Below, piece by piece: positions 23,195 through 35,342 of a stretch of DNA of 64,000 nucleotides. How positions within the stretch are numbered: position 1 is the first letter of the stretch; each line of letters starts with the position of its first letter. Below the pieces are notes generated by a model, which worked only from the letters and a program-made list of their open reading frames with translations, was not told the DNA's origin and searched no databases. The DNA is from Circinella umbellata (Eukaryota > Mucoromycota > Mucoromycetes > Mucorales > Lichtheimiaceae). The stretch spans positions 124,001 to 188,000 of the forward strand of contig JAIWNF010000006.1 of the NCBI GenBank assembly GCA_025093555.1, in the 5' to 3' direction. A program made the position numbers and the translations under genes.

Positions 23195-26100
23195 ATGACG
23201 GGTGAACGAAGAGTACGATGGATCCAGGAGCAAGATGAAAAACAAGAAGAATCAACAAATGAAACTACTTATTCCCAATCGCCACCTACTCCATATAATC
23301 AATCCCGTCAACAACATTCTTTAGCATCAAACCTCGAGAATTCTCGCCACGGCAATATCAAGGAGAATGAAATGAATAGCAACAATAATAATAACACTAG
23401 TAACCATCAACAACAAAATGGTCTACTACAAGATCTACAGCAGCCCTGGCCATATAATATTCCAATTAATGTCGGCCCAAACAATTATCGTAATAGTGTC
23501 GATTATGAAGATGATTATAGCGACGAAGAAAATGAGAGTGCGAACGATTTGGATGACGAAAACGAAATGGCTTTCAATCATTTATATCGAAATCAATCCT
23601 TAGCACCACCGGAAATCAAACATGAACGTATAGAATGGCAACAAATGCTTGAATCAGTATTATTAGGTGAAGTGTTGAAATCAGAAAAGAAACGACTATC
23701 GACCACTGACCGACTTAAACAACAAAAGCCAATGCAAGAGATATGGATGTCTTTACGAGCTCTTTTACGTGGTCGAACTATTGCACAAGAACAGAAATAT
23801 TTAGAAGAAGGTCGAAAAGAGATTAATAGTATCATTGATGAGGTGATGGCATTCAAGGTTCACGAACCAGAATCAGAATGCGAAAAGGAAGAAGATACTA
23901 TCAACGATACTAGTGGTGCTACAGATACTAATACCACTGATGGTAATAGCCGAGAACAACAAAAGCAAAAAGATGAACAGCGAGAAGTACCAAAGAAAAA
24001 GAAAAAGAATGATGCGTTAGACCAAGTAGCCGAGGTCCTGAAAAAGGTTGACCGAATCGAATCACTTTATTCAACACGTTCTGAAATGATTAATGCAAAT
24101 CCTCGATATGGTCAACCTGATTTTCAAGCACGACTTGATGCACTCAATGCATGGTGTACCATCACTCGAAGTTTATATATGCAATACAAGATTTTACGCG
24201 ACTGGACCGGCTCTAAAGATTTACAGATTGCACCTAAAGATGAAGCAAGTGCAACTCCTTCTACAAAAACAACCAATGAAGAAAAAAGAACCTCTGATGT
24301 CTTTAATTTACAAGTTCAACGCACTGACCCATCCTTTGTGGAACGTATTCTTAAAGAATCAGCTTTACAAGATACATTCGATAAACGTACATTATCAGCA
24401 TTAAACTTGTTATTGGTGAAATCCAAACGTACTATGATCGCTAATAATAGTTTGTTTCGAGAAATGCGATTACCACCTTTTATCAACCAACTACGCCAAC
24501 TTGCCGTTTTTCCGACATCACTTGTTGAAGAGGCGCTCAAGCTAAGATTAGAATACAAGGATCGATTGCATGAGCCACCCAAACAAATGGTAGATGCCAT
24601 GATGGAAGACTATAGAGGTCTATTGGCATTGGCATGTCGTGTGAAAAAACAATATCAAGAATTGGCCCACCCTGCGCCTGGCTGGCAACTAAAAGGAAAC
24701 GAGTTTATTGACCATGATTACGATGCTGTTTTGATGGATTCAATGCGTTTCTATTTCAAATTGATCACTTGGAAACTCGATTTGGAACGTGAAAATAGTT
24801 TGCGTGAATGTGAAGTAATGGAGAAAGAATGGGATTTCCTAAAAGGTACTGTCTGTCAAGTAGTTATTCAAGCAGATGAAGAATGCGCAAGTCAATTCTG
24901 GTAAATATCATTTTGTTGGTAGCTGATATATAATTTTTGCTCTATGGATGAACTATTGAAACGCGTATAAAGATAACTAATATTTGAAATAAATAAAAAA
25001 TAGTCAATTGACCAATCGATTGTTACAAGATGTGATGGAAGATTATATTTCGAATCTCGAGATTCCATCCAAAGGTGAAATTGAAGTTAAATATACCAAA
25101 GTATTACATGGTATGCGAATGCGCGCGCGTAAATTATTACAATTTGCAAGGTAATAATAGCTTATGCATTTTACTTAATAATTGCCACAAGGAGTAGAAA
25201 ACAGATTAAAGAAATTTATGCAACTTTTTTAATTTAGATTTTTCACTGCTCAATTTGAAAATGCTGCCGAATATGTGGTTGATGCCAATTCTGTCGAGAA
25301 ATTAGTGAACTGTTTGGCCGATACTGGGCATTTTCTGGTGTACACTGGAACCTTTGAAGAAGAACGTATATATATTATCGCATCACCATCCATGTATGGT
25401 CGGGAAGACGCAATACGACGATTGATACGAACTTGTTTTGCTGGCGATCGAGATGCACCTTCAACACCAGGCACACCCGGATCAGCACAAGAACAATGTG
25501 AAGATTACGTTTTAATATTAACACCATGGCAAAACATTGTATGGAATGGTGAAGTAGCACAAATTCCTACACCTTCCATTAACTTGGGTACCAAACCAAA
25601 ACGAGTACGACTTGTAACTGGTGATGCCAAGACATTGCATTCTGTCAAAGCCTTTTTCTGGCGAATAGTTCAAAATTCTGGAATTGAAATCTTACAAGAA
25701 CATCGAGCGCATATACCTAAAATTAATCGAGAGCTCTACAAGATCAAAATGACTGTATACAAATTAGCAGTTTCAACCATCAACAGCGTCAATACAATTC
25801 GTGATCAAACACGTGACTTGACAAGTCAAGAACTTGTAGAAGAATGTTTTAGTTTTGCAAGTGATTTTGGGATGCGTGCCGCGCGGTTCTTGGAATTGGC
25901 TGTACGACTTCAATTGGATTTGAAATTAGTACGACTGGCCATTGATTGGATTTGCTTCATTACAGATGATTGTGTTCCAAGTGATCGAAAGACATTCCGA
26001 TGGGCTGTTGCTGCACTCGAATTTGGTCATTTAATGACACGTGGTGTCAACATTTTGGCATTGAATGAAGCTGAATTTTCCAAGCTACAAAGTAAAGTGG

Positions 26101-28112
26101 CGCGCTGTATTGCATTGTTAATATCTCATTTCGATGTCCTTGGTACTCGATGGACCCATGAACTTCAACTTAAAGAAGAACAACAGCGATTACGAGGTGT
26201 TACTGCTAAAAGAAATCAATACATGACAAGTAACAATAAAAGAGATATGGACAAGGATAACATTACAACATCATCTACATTTGGTGCTACAAGTGATACG
26301 GCATCGGCTTCCGGTGGTGTAACATATATCCGGGATGTATGGATGCGCAAGATCCGAGAATTGGAAAACGCACGAAATTTGGAAGAACAAGAACGCAAGA
26401 TTGTCGGTAAGATATTGGATGATCAAAAACCCGAAGATCAATCATTGGTGTTTTTGGCGCCTTCTTCATCCAATATTTCGTTTCGATGGCAACAGGGCAG
26501 ATTTATCGGTGCAGGCACGTTTGGATCTGTTTATCTCGCTATTAATTTGGATACCTCTTCTGTTATGGCTGTCAAAGAGATTCGTTTCCCAGATTCCAAT
26601 TCATTGTCGGCTCTACATAAAGCGATCAAGGAAGAAATGAAGGTGATGGAAATGTTGAATCATGCGAACATTGTCCAATATTTCGGAATGGTAAGTTGCT
26701 GGGACTTTATTTTTTTTCTCTTTGTTCGGTGCTATGTGTCGTTCGAATTTTTACGTATGCTGAATTTATTATTATTATTATACAGGAAGTTCATCGGGAC
26801 AAGGTGTATATATTTATGGAATACTGTGAAAACGGCAGCTTGGGATCCCTTTTGGATCATGGTGGTAGAATTGAAGACGAAGTGTACATTGTTAAATATG
26901 CGTTTGAACTTTTGAGTGGATTAAAATATCTTCATGAAAACAACATTGTTCATCGTGACATTAAACCAGATAGTAAGTTAGACTTATAATAATTATATTA
27001 ACTATTTGTTCTTATTCATGTATGAAAATCTGTTTTACTAAAATTTCTTTTTTTTTCTCAATTATAGATATTCTAATTGATTATCAAGGCCAATTAAAAC
27101 TATCCGATTTTGGTGCGGCCAAAATCCTTGCGAAGGGACAAAAGACGATGGGAAGAACAACAATGAATATGAATGTGAATAGTTTAGCGGGTACACCGAT
27201 GTACATGGTGAGTTTTCTTTTCTCATTTCTTACCACTTTATGTAAACCTATAACTCTTACCTAATCTATTGAATTATATAGGCACCTGAAGTGATCACCG
27301 GTGGTGACACAGGTCGAAAAGGATCTATGGATATTTGGTCACTTGGTTGTTGTATTGTTCAAATGGCAACAGGTCGTCGACCATGGAGTACACTTGAAAA
27401 CGAATGGTCAGTCATGTATCACGTCGTTACTGGGCATCCCCCATTACCGGACGCAGCTCAACTTTCAAGTGACGGTATTGATTTTCTGAAAAAATGTTTT
27501 ACTCGGAATCCAATGAAACGGCCCACAGCTAGCGAACTTTTATCACATCAATGGATTGTTCATTATCTTGAAAACTATCATCAGGAGGATATGATGGAAC
27601 AAAATGGTGAATATGATTATGATTATGCAGCAGGACCAGCATCAATGTCTGGAGGAGCTGGTGGTGTACAATCATTTAATAATGGAAGTGCTGGTGATGG
27701 TAGTGGCATCATACCACCAGGTCCTGATTATTTTAGTGGTGACCATTATAATCAACAGCAGCAGCATTCTCAACTTCCTCATCATAACGAATCATCTATT
27801 GTACGATCGATTGGTTCAATTCATTCATTTGAACGACCTCTTGTGCGTAGTATTCCTAATAGTTTGGCAATCGAAGGAATTGGAAATAGTCATACTAATG
27901 GTGAACAAGCACAAGCCTACTTTCGCGATATTGCAGCTAAAAATGCACACAATTTTAGTGATAGCCATGAATCACATTCAGAATCACCACCGATCAGTCG
28001 AACCTCTTCTGCTGCAAATAGTCAACGTTCAGTCATGTCAAATTCAATACTTGATGCAATTGCTCGAGCATCTGAAGAAGTTGAAGAGCGTGAACGACAA
28101 CAAGAAGACTAG
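23195..28112 (+). CDS. MAP kinase kinase kinase, Ssk2/Ssk22/Wis4-like
   Basis: Six exons (23195-24900, 25004-25150, 25238-26690, 26786-26972, 27068-27207, 27282-28112) join in frame to 1487 residues, close to yeast Ssk2 and fission-yeast Wis4. The N-terminal ~150 residues are acidic and Asn/Gln-rich; 150-1000 is the long helical region typical of this family. The kinase domain (about 1031-1303) has GAGTFGSV, MAVKEI with the catalytic Lys, HRDIKPDN, DFGAA and GTPMYMAPE. The tail is low complexity. Ssk2-type kinases are activated by the two-component response regulator Ssk1 and phosphorylate a Pbs2-type MAPKK, leading to Hog1 in osmotic and oxidative stress; this role follows from family membership. 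All kinase-domain introns are phase-consistent with intact motifs. Confidence 0.93.
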
Positions 28113-29939
28113 TAACTCTCATTCTTGTCAAATTCATTATCACAGTTTATCATAAATACACCTACTCGTCCGCTCCCAAACATTTCTTATCCCATCCTTG
28201 AAATCAAATTACTGTCTTTTGTTATATCGTTATTCTTTTTTTTTTCGCTTCGTTATTTTGTACATATATCCACGTCCCATTAATATTCTTTTTCTTTTTG
28301 TTTGTTTGTCATTCCTAGTAGTATAGCAAATATTTTTATTTTTACAATGATTACTTATAAATAGCGCATATTTTTCCTGATTTTTTTTAACAGAAATGAA
28401 AACATCGTCTTATCATTATTATTAACGATATTAATACACTACGTATTATATATTTAGTTATACAGATAATTTTAAAAAAGTTTCTTTGCTGAACAGTTAA
28501 TTTATAAAATTATACACTCTGCTATAATTTGACAAACAAGAAATGGATTACAATCCATCGAACTAGAAATAAATCACTTGTATTCTGGAATCATTGATGA
28601 GGAAGTATTGTAGGTACAGTACGTATTCAATGATGTGAAGATAAATTGTCTTTTGTATTTCACCATTACATAGACATCTCTTTGATGAATCGAAGACTAT
28701 TCAAGGATAAAACAATGTGATGCTGTAGTTCCATCACAAGTTTGAAATTGATCTCATTAAAAATCATAGAGATAATCATAAACGCATTATATAACACTGT
28801 CTATAATTGCGACAACTCTTGAAGTATCCTGTAAATGTCAATGAGAGTATATTTATCCATATAGTCAAGGATTATGGCAGATTAATATTGAAAACTTTCG
28901 ATGATAGCTTTATTTTTCTCTAGGATACTCAAATTTGGGGATTCAGCTTTATTACCATTACCAAAATATACATTGTAGGAAATGCTCGTTGCGTTTATTA
29001 ATGATAGATTGAACATACATTAATCAAAACAGCATTGCATGTTTTTTGTTATATGGTAAAAATCAAAACGACATGTTATTGATATTTATAATGTATTTAT
29101 ATTTACCTTTCTCATTTTTGTTTAGTAAACATGAAAATTGAAGTATCTATGCAGAACCTCATTTTGGGAGCATCTTCTGTACAACGTATGTGGCGCCTAT
29201 GTGTCAGAAGGGTGGGGGGTCTATGTACTAGGTTTTTTATTCCCGCAATGAACGATTCTTCGCTTGACATGAAATACTTTTTTTTGTAGATGACATGAAA
29301 TACTTGGCGAGATCCTATTATTGAAATTGAAGGACCGTTTGATAACAGTCATTAACAATCCTATTAAATAAGAAGGACCATTTGGCGTATACCATGTTTA
29401 CAAATATGGGTGCTGTTACTGATGACATGCTGGTTTTAATGGGTACTTCTTGGTTAAAATTGAACCAAAGACTTTCGAAGGTTAGCTCAAGAAATATGAT
29501 AAACTATTCCAGTCGCCTTAAAAATGACTTCAGCCAAAAGAGAGTAAAAAAGTAGGCTTGGAAGTAAAAAGGGGAACGAAGATATGCGTGGCCTACTTTT
29601 TTCATTAGATTAATTTATAGAAATGTAATATTAAAACATGTTATTTTCTTTATGTTTTATGTTTATGATAATTTCCCGAGATGGCTATTGGATTTGATAT
29701 TGCTAAAATAATAAGTATAAGGTATGGCAACAACATAATAGAGAACTCTCTCATAGCAACACATCTTTTTGTGGATGAAGTAATTTAAATATGGCTTGTA
29801 GTATTAAACTAGTTACCAGGTACGCACGTGACTATTGTACATTGAAGCCAGGAAAGGAAATCTCTTTTTTTTGAAACACAAAAGGGTGGGGTCAATCAAG
29901 ACGCGTTTTTTTTTTCTTATCACACAAGTTTGACACATT
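28113..29939. other. Intergenic region
   Basis: No gene is visible. It holds the 3' region of the kinase gene and the promoter of the first F-box gene. A short direct repeat (GACATGAAATACTT) occurs twice around 29268-29305. Confidence 0.55.
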
Positions 29940-32232
29940 TTGTTAATGTCACTTAAAACACAACAAGGCGCATTAACTTTGCATGCCAAAGTAATCAACA
30001 AGATCTCATTTGATTTATCAGCTAGACATTTACATAGCAGCGATAATATACCGTTAGCAACGACAATGACAATTAATAATAATGATAATGATAGTAAGAC
30101 CTTGACACAGGAACCAGTATATTATAAAACACTTGCCCAAGAAATAGACGAAACTTTAAATGAGATAAAATCCAATCCTTCCGACCCAGCTGCATATTTA
30201 CACGCTGAAAAACTATATTCATGCCAAGGTGACCTGCACAAGGCTATTTCTATCATTCGTCAAGGATATTGTAATGCAGTTTCACCATCAAATGAATTAC
30301 TATTTAAGCAGCAGCTACATTTAGCAATGTATCGATTTGACACCCGGATTGATTATATTAATCGCTGTCCTTATGATGTTGTCTGTTGTATTGTCGATCA
30401 AATTGCTATTCATTGTCCAACAATAACCAAAATCGAGTGTTTAATGGTATGTCGTTCATGGAGACAGAAATTATTGGGATATTCACGGTTATGGCACGAT
30501 ATCGACATATACAATGCCACAGACAACAAAAAACTTCATTTTGCACTATCAAAAGTGTCAGATTGTGTTCAGCGTTTACGTATTGCTGATAAAACTCGGA
30601 CCGACATTAACCTGCTATTCAAGACCTATACTTTTACTAATTTAACGGCGCTTGAAATCATTTATAAAGGTAAGTCATATAGCAATAATGATCATGATGA
30701 TAATGACGACGGTATATACCAACCTTTGATTTTGACTAATATTTAATATATATACATATGCAGATACGTGTAAAACTGAAGAGAATGTTGATATTGTTTT
30801 ACCAAGTGTCGCCGAGACATTAACTGAACTCAATCTTCAAATACCATCCTGCACTATTTCATTATCGTGGCTACTAAAAAATTTCATAATGCTCAAATCT
30901 ATCAGACTTTTTGCTAACCAGTTTTTTATTGAAGAGGAGGATTTTGACAAAGGCAACGACGAATACAACGATAATAGATCAGCAGCAGTAACAGCAAGAT
31001 CCAATCATGAAAAAAGTCACGGTGATTTTCTGAAACTAAGAAGAATTGAATTTCGGACACGACAGTCAATATCCCAAACAAAGTCAATTGCATCAATCTT
31101 GCGTCGGTCACCCTATCTTCAGCTTCTAACATTGGATTGTTTTGACCAAGAGATAGATATATTATCTGTCATTGGTGAGAATTGTCCTGACCTGAGAAAA
31201 ATTAGCACAAAAACAATGGAGAACCGTAGTAGATTCATGAGAAACGCACTACGATCGATGAACAGTACATTAGGAGTAGCAACAACAAAAACAGGAACAA
31301 CAGCAGACATATCGAAAAAAAATCAATCGACCCCTTTATCCAAAACAGGGGAACTACAATATATTCACCTGGATAATATTCGATCAATAACACCATTATC
31401 TCAACATCTTAAAATAAGCAGCAATACACTGCAAGCAATATCACTGTCAATGAGTGTTAATAGCCTTCGCACAGCATTATCTGACTGGCAGCCACTTTTT
31501 TCCTGGCACGTCATGCCTAGAATGACAACACTTGAAATAGCTAATGGATGTGAAGCTTTTTATCAATTCTTCACATCTATTCCAATCTATTTCCCGGCAC
31601 TAGAATCCCTCCGTTTGGTAGGTGATCGAACTGCATTATTGCTGCCGTCAAGTGATGTTGACAGGAATCATGGAGGCAACCGACCCAAACCAGTCTTATG
31701 GGATGATATAGTCGATGTAGTTAGACAATTACCCAAGCTTTCAAATCTGGAATTTGAAGCACTTTTTATGGAGACCATGGATTTTCGAACTCTATTATCA
31801 GCACTTGAAAAAGGGAATCGTGTATCAAATTTGATCGATCAACACTACTATAAGCCAAATTTAAAGTATTTAGGGCTTATCAGTTGTAGGGATATTGATG
31901 TCTCTACCATGATGCTGATAACAAGGATCAAAAGTTTGCAACAATTCGTTTTTCATTGTCCAAAAGATGAAGCCTTTTCTGAACCCGATACTAGACAAAT
32001 AATCGCGTTACTTGGTAATGCACCTTGGTTGCACCATATTGAACTTGGTGGTGCTGGTTTACCAATGACAGAATTAATTACCCATGACATTATTCATACC
32101 TGGAAAATCAATAGTAGCAAAAAGAAAAAGTTGACTTTGACTGACAATATTAATTATTTTGGACGGAAAAAAGACATTAGGACGCTGTTTATGAGAAACT
32201 GGTCAGTTTATATAAACATTACGATGATGTGA
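29940..32232 (+). CDS. F-box protein with TPR-like N-terminus and leucine-rich C-terminus (copy 1)
   Basis: Two exons (29940-30669, 30764-32232) join in frame to 732 residues (730 if the second Met is used). Residues ~60-105 look like a degenerate TPR pair (AYLHAEKLYSCQGDLHKAIS). An F-box follows at ~139-185 (CPYDVVCCIVDQI, then CRSWRQKLLGYSRLWHDIDI). The remainder has irregular leucine-rich strands (LRRIEFR, LQLLTLDCF, LKYLGLISCRDID). Such proteins recruit substrates to SCF ubiquitin ligases through Skp1; the substrate is unknown. The next gene is a clear tandem paralogue with the same intron position, and large families of this architecture occur in Mucoromycota. It looks intact. Confidence 0.85.
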
Positions 32233-33079
32233 GAATCTTTTCAAAAAGTGCTAAATAAAATGATTGTATATATACATTTGCTACCCTGTTTTAATATATT
32301 GCTGCCATTAATTAACTATCGTATCCGGAATAATATCCGAGGATGGAAAACTGTGTTACATGAAAATCTGTCCGTCAGTGTTAACTTTCCGCCAGTTTTC
32401 CGACCTGGCGGAAACCACAGTCCGCATCAGTAAACATAAATATGGTATCTCATATTGAATAAAGTAATCTGGTCTATTTATACTTTTAATGCTTCATATC
32501 TTTTACTATTATTATTACTATTATTATAACGTTATAATATATGGCTCACAACAGGAACTATGGAAATATAAGTACAATAACACAGATATGGCAATCATGT
32601 TTTTCTTTAAAAACATTGCTTTGCATTGATTTGATATTGAGATGGTGCGCCAGCAAACAATAGCTTCAACATAAATATTGCACGCTATTCAGTATATTGG
32701 CTTCAAAGGTTAAAGCTCGGCATCTACTGTCAATGCACAAAAGCTAAATTTATCAGTTGCGTGATCCATCCAGAGCAGCAGGATTGTTATGTAGACAAAC
32801 CTAGACTTTAGAGATGACAATGAGACCCACTCAGAAAAAGTGAAATAGATTCTAGAATATCTTTTTTCATAAATATATACTTTCTCTTCATTTCTCTTTT
32901 TTATTATTCATAATTCCATAAACATACTAATGTCGGAAACCCAGCGCTGCTGTCTACAAGAAAGGAGGCATAATTAATGTACTAGACGCTGTGTAACAAT
33001 AGAAAAAAAATAGTTTCCAAAGAAACGAACTTTGTTCTTTCCTTCCATTTACTTTTTGGCAACCTCTATTTAAAACGGG
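32233..33079. other. Spacer between tandem F-box genes
   Basis: No gene. It contains a perfect 10-bp stem (TTTCCGCCAG / CTGGCGGAAA at 32386-32395 and 32405-32414) with a 9-base loop, in otherwise AT-rich DNA. Confidence 0.6.
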
Positions 33080-35342
33080 ATGCATTTAGAAGATCAGCTG
33101 AAATTTATTGACAAAACAATTACAAACATTTCATTGAACTCTTCCACGCAACATCAAAAACAATCGATTCATGATGGCGAACTGATCTCGATGACAAGTT
33201 ATAAACAACAACAGCAACAAAAAGTAGAATACAAAACTCTTAGTCAAGAAATAGAAGAAACTTTACAATTAATAAAAACTAAGCCTAAAAATGCTTTAGG
33301 CTATCTAAAAACAGCAAAACTTTATTCATGTCAAGGAAAACAATATATTGCACTCTCTGTGCTTGATAATGGGATTAAGGCAGTTCCATCATCATCAGCA
33401 GACCAACAACAGCTTTTACGAAAACTGCGTGATATAATACAGTCAAGAATTGACAGGCGGATTGATTATATGACCCAATGCCCTTATGAAATTGTGTGTA
33501 ATATTGCCAATCAAGTTAACACTATGTGCTGCCTAGGTGACAAACTAGAGTTTATAAATGTTAGTCGTACCTGGCGACGAAAATTAGTGAGTTATGAACC
33601 TTTATGGAAAAGTATATCCATTGCTGATAATAAATTATGGAAGATCAGTCATAAATTACCAGTACTTTCTTTTGTGGCTAAATTCACCGATCAGCTACTT
33701 GTTTCTGGAGGCCCTACGACTAGTATCAAGATGCTCACAACGTATCCATTCTCTAATTTAAAAAAACTTGAAATATATATTGAAAGTAAGTTTGCTTTAT
33801 ATATGGTCATAATAGAAAAAAAAGGAATAGGACAAAGTATGAAGACATATATGAAAGCATCTATTTTATAATACTAATTATGGATCATTGTTTGTAGGGT
33901 TAAGCCCAAAAGAAGCCACCAGCCTTTTGGAATCAGCATTTCCATGTGTTGCCGGGACGTTGACTGAATTAGATATTTGTGCATCAACATCGACATGCAT
34001 TGCGTTATATCAAATATTATTCGTCTTACCAAAACTTAAATCAATCAATATCCAAGTGTGTGCATTAAATGATGGCGAAAAATGGGCACAAAACAGTACC
34101 AGACATTTTCATTATAATCAACCAAGATACTCAAGCCAGGCATTAATTCCAGAGTCAATAGCTTTATTAACAAGGCTGGAAATTGGCACCTCCATGTATG
34201 TCCCCATGATCATTCTACATCCATTTTTACGTGCTGCAACCAACCTTCGCTATTTGGCATTACAGTGCTTTCGTCGGGATGTTGACATCCTGGCGATCAT
34301 AGACGATAATTGTCCTAATCTGGCAGATATCCGGTTACGTGTGAAAAAGCGACAAATTGCTACTAGACGTGACGAAATTGAAGAAGATGACGGCACGATT
34401 CCAAAACGCTTTGAATCTGATCCAGCAACGGCGTGTCACGTTGTACCAAAAGGTGGATTGCGATCTTTGGAACTTGTTGGTGTTCAAAATACATTACCAT
34501 TGGCCTTTCGGCTAGAAAAAAGTAAGGATACACTTCGTTCTATGTCCCTCACGATGAGCGAAAGCAGTATCTATTCGAGGCAGATCCACTGGCAAACATT
34601 ATCCAGTTTTACCTTAAGGTCAATGGCTTATTTACATATCTGTGATGGGCGCACATCGTTTTACCAACATCTTCCAGAAATTTTGCGCCATTGTCCAGCA
34701 CTCGAAATGCTTCGTCTACAAAATACTCCTCAGCAGCTTGATGATACCTACAGGCTCGATGATGTAATATGGAACGAGATGGCATTTGCTTTAACTGAAC
34801 TTCCAAAACTTAAAACAATCGAATTGGATAACATTGAATCACAGTCTAAAAATGGGTTTACACGATTCTTGGAAACTATACAACAAGGGGCATACATGTA
34901 TAACAGAGGGGAAATTCAGGATCACCAACAAGAGCGGTATAATAATCAGAATAATGGTAGTTTAGCGACTCACGATGAAAGTTATAATGATGGTCTAAGG
35001 TGTCTTCGGCTCATTAATTGCCAATACCTTACCATGCCCATGTTACGAATTGTTGCACGTATCCAAAGCTTACGAAAACTCGTCGTTGCTTGTGTCTTGA
35101 AGGATTTTGAGATTCGAGAATTTTTACTACTGGTTAATAGCGGGCTACCCAGATTACATCATCTTGAGTTTGGACGTGTACCGATAACAGAAGAAATCGC
35201 ACATACCATTATTAACTCATGGAAAAGTAATCTTCGAAGGGTGGTATTGAATAAGGATTGTTTATATTTTTGCCAAAAGGATGTTATTCGGCTTATATTG
35301 AAGAAACATCCTGATATATATAAACGCATATATATGTACTAG
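33080..35342 (+). CDS. F-box protein with TPR-like N-terminus and leucine-rich C-terminus (copy 2)
   Basis: Two exons (33080-33785, 33898-35342) join in frame to 716 residues. Layout is as in the upstream copy: a TPR-like stretch (YLKTAKLYSCQGKQYIALSV), an F-box at ~131-175 (QCPYEIVCNIANQVN, then SRTWRRKLVSYEPLWKSISI) and leucine-rich strands. The intron sits at the equivalent place after the 'KLEIYIE' strand. Motifs shared with copy 1 include KLYSCQG, RIDYxxxCPY and the terminal HxIxxxW...LR segment. The two copies have diverged over much of their length, so the duplication is not recent. Presumed SCF adaptor of unknown target. Confidence 0.85.

Noticed and set aside
23593..23856. Minus-strand frames across the kinase gene
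   Set aside because: Shadows of the six-exon MAPKKK, whose joined frame carries every kinase motif.
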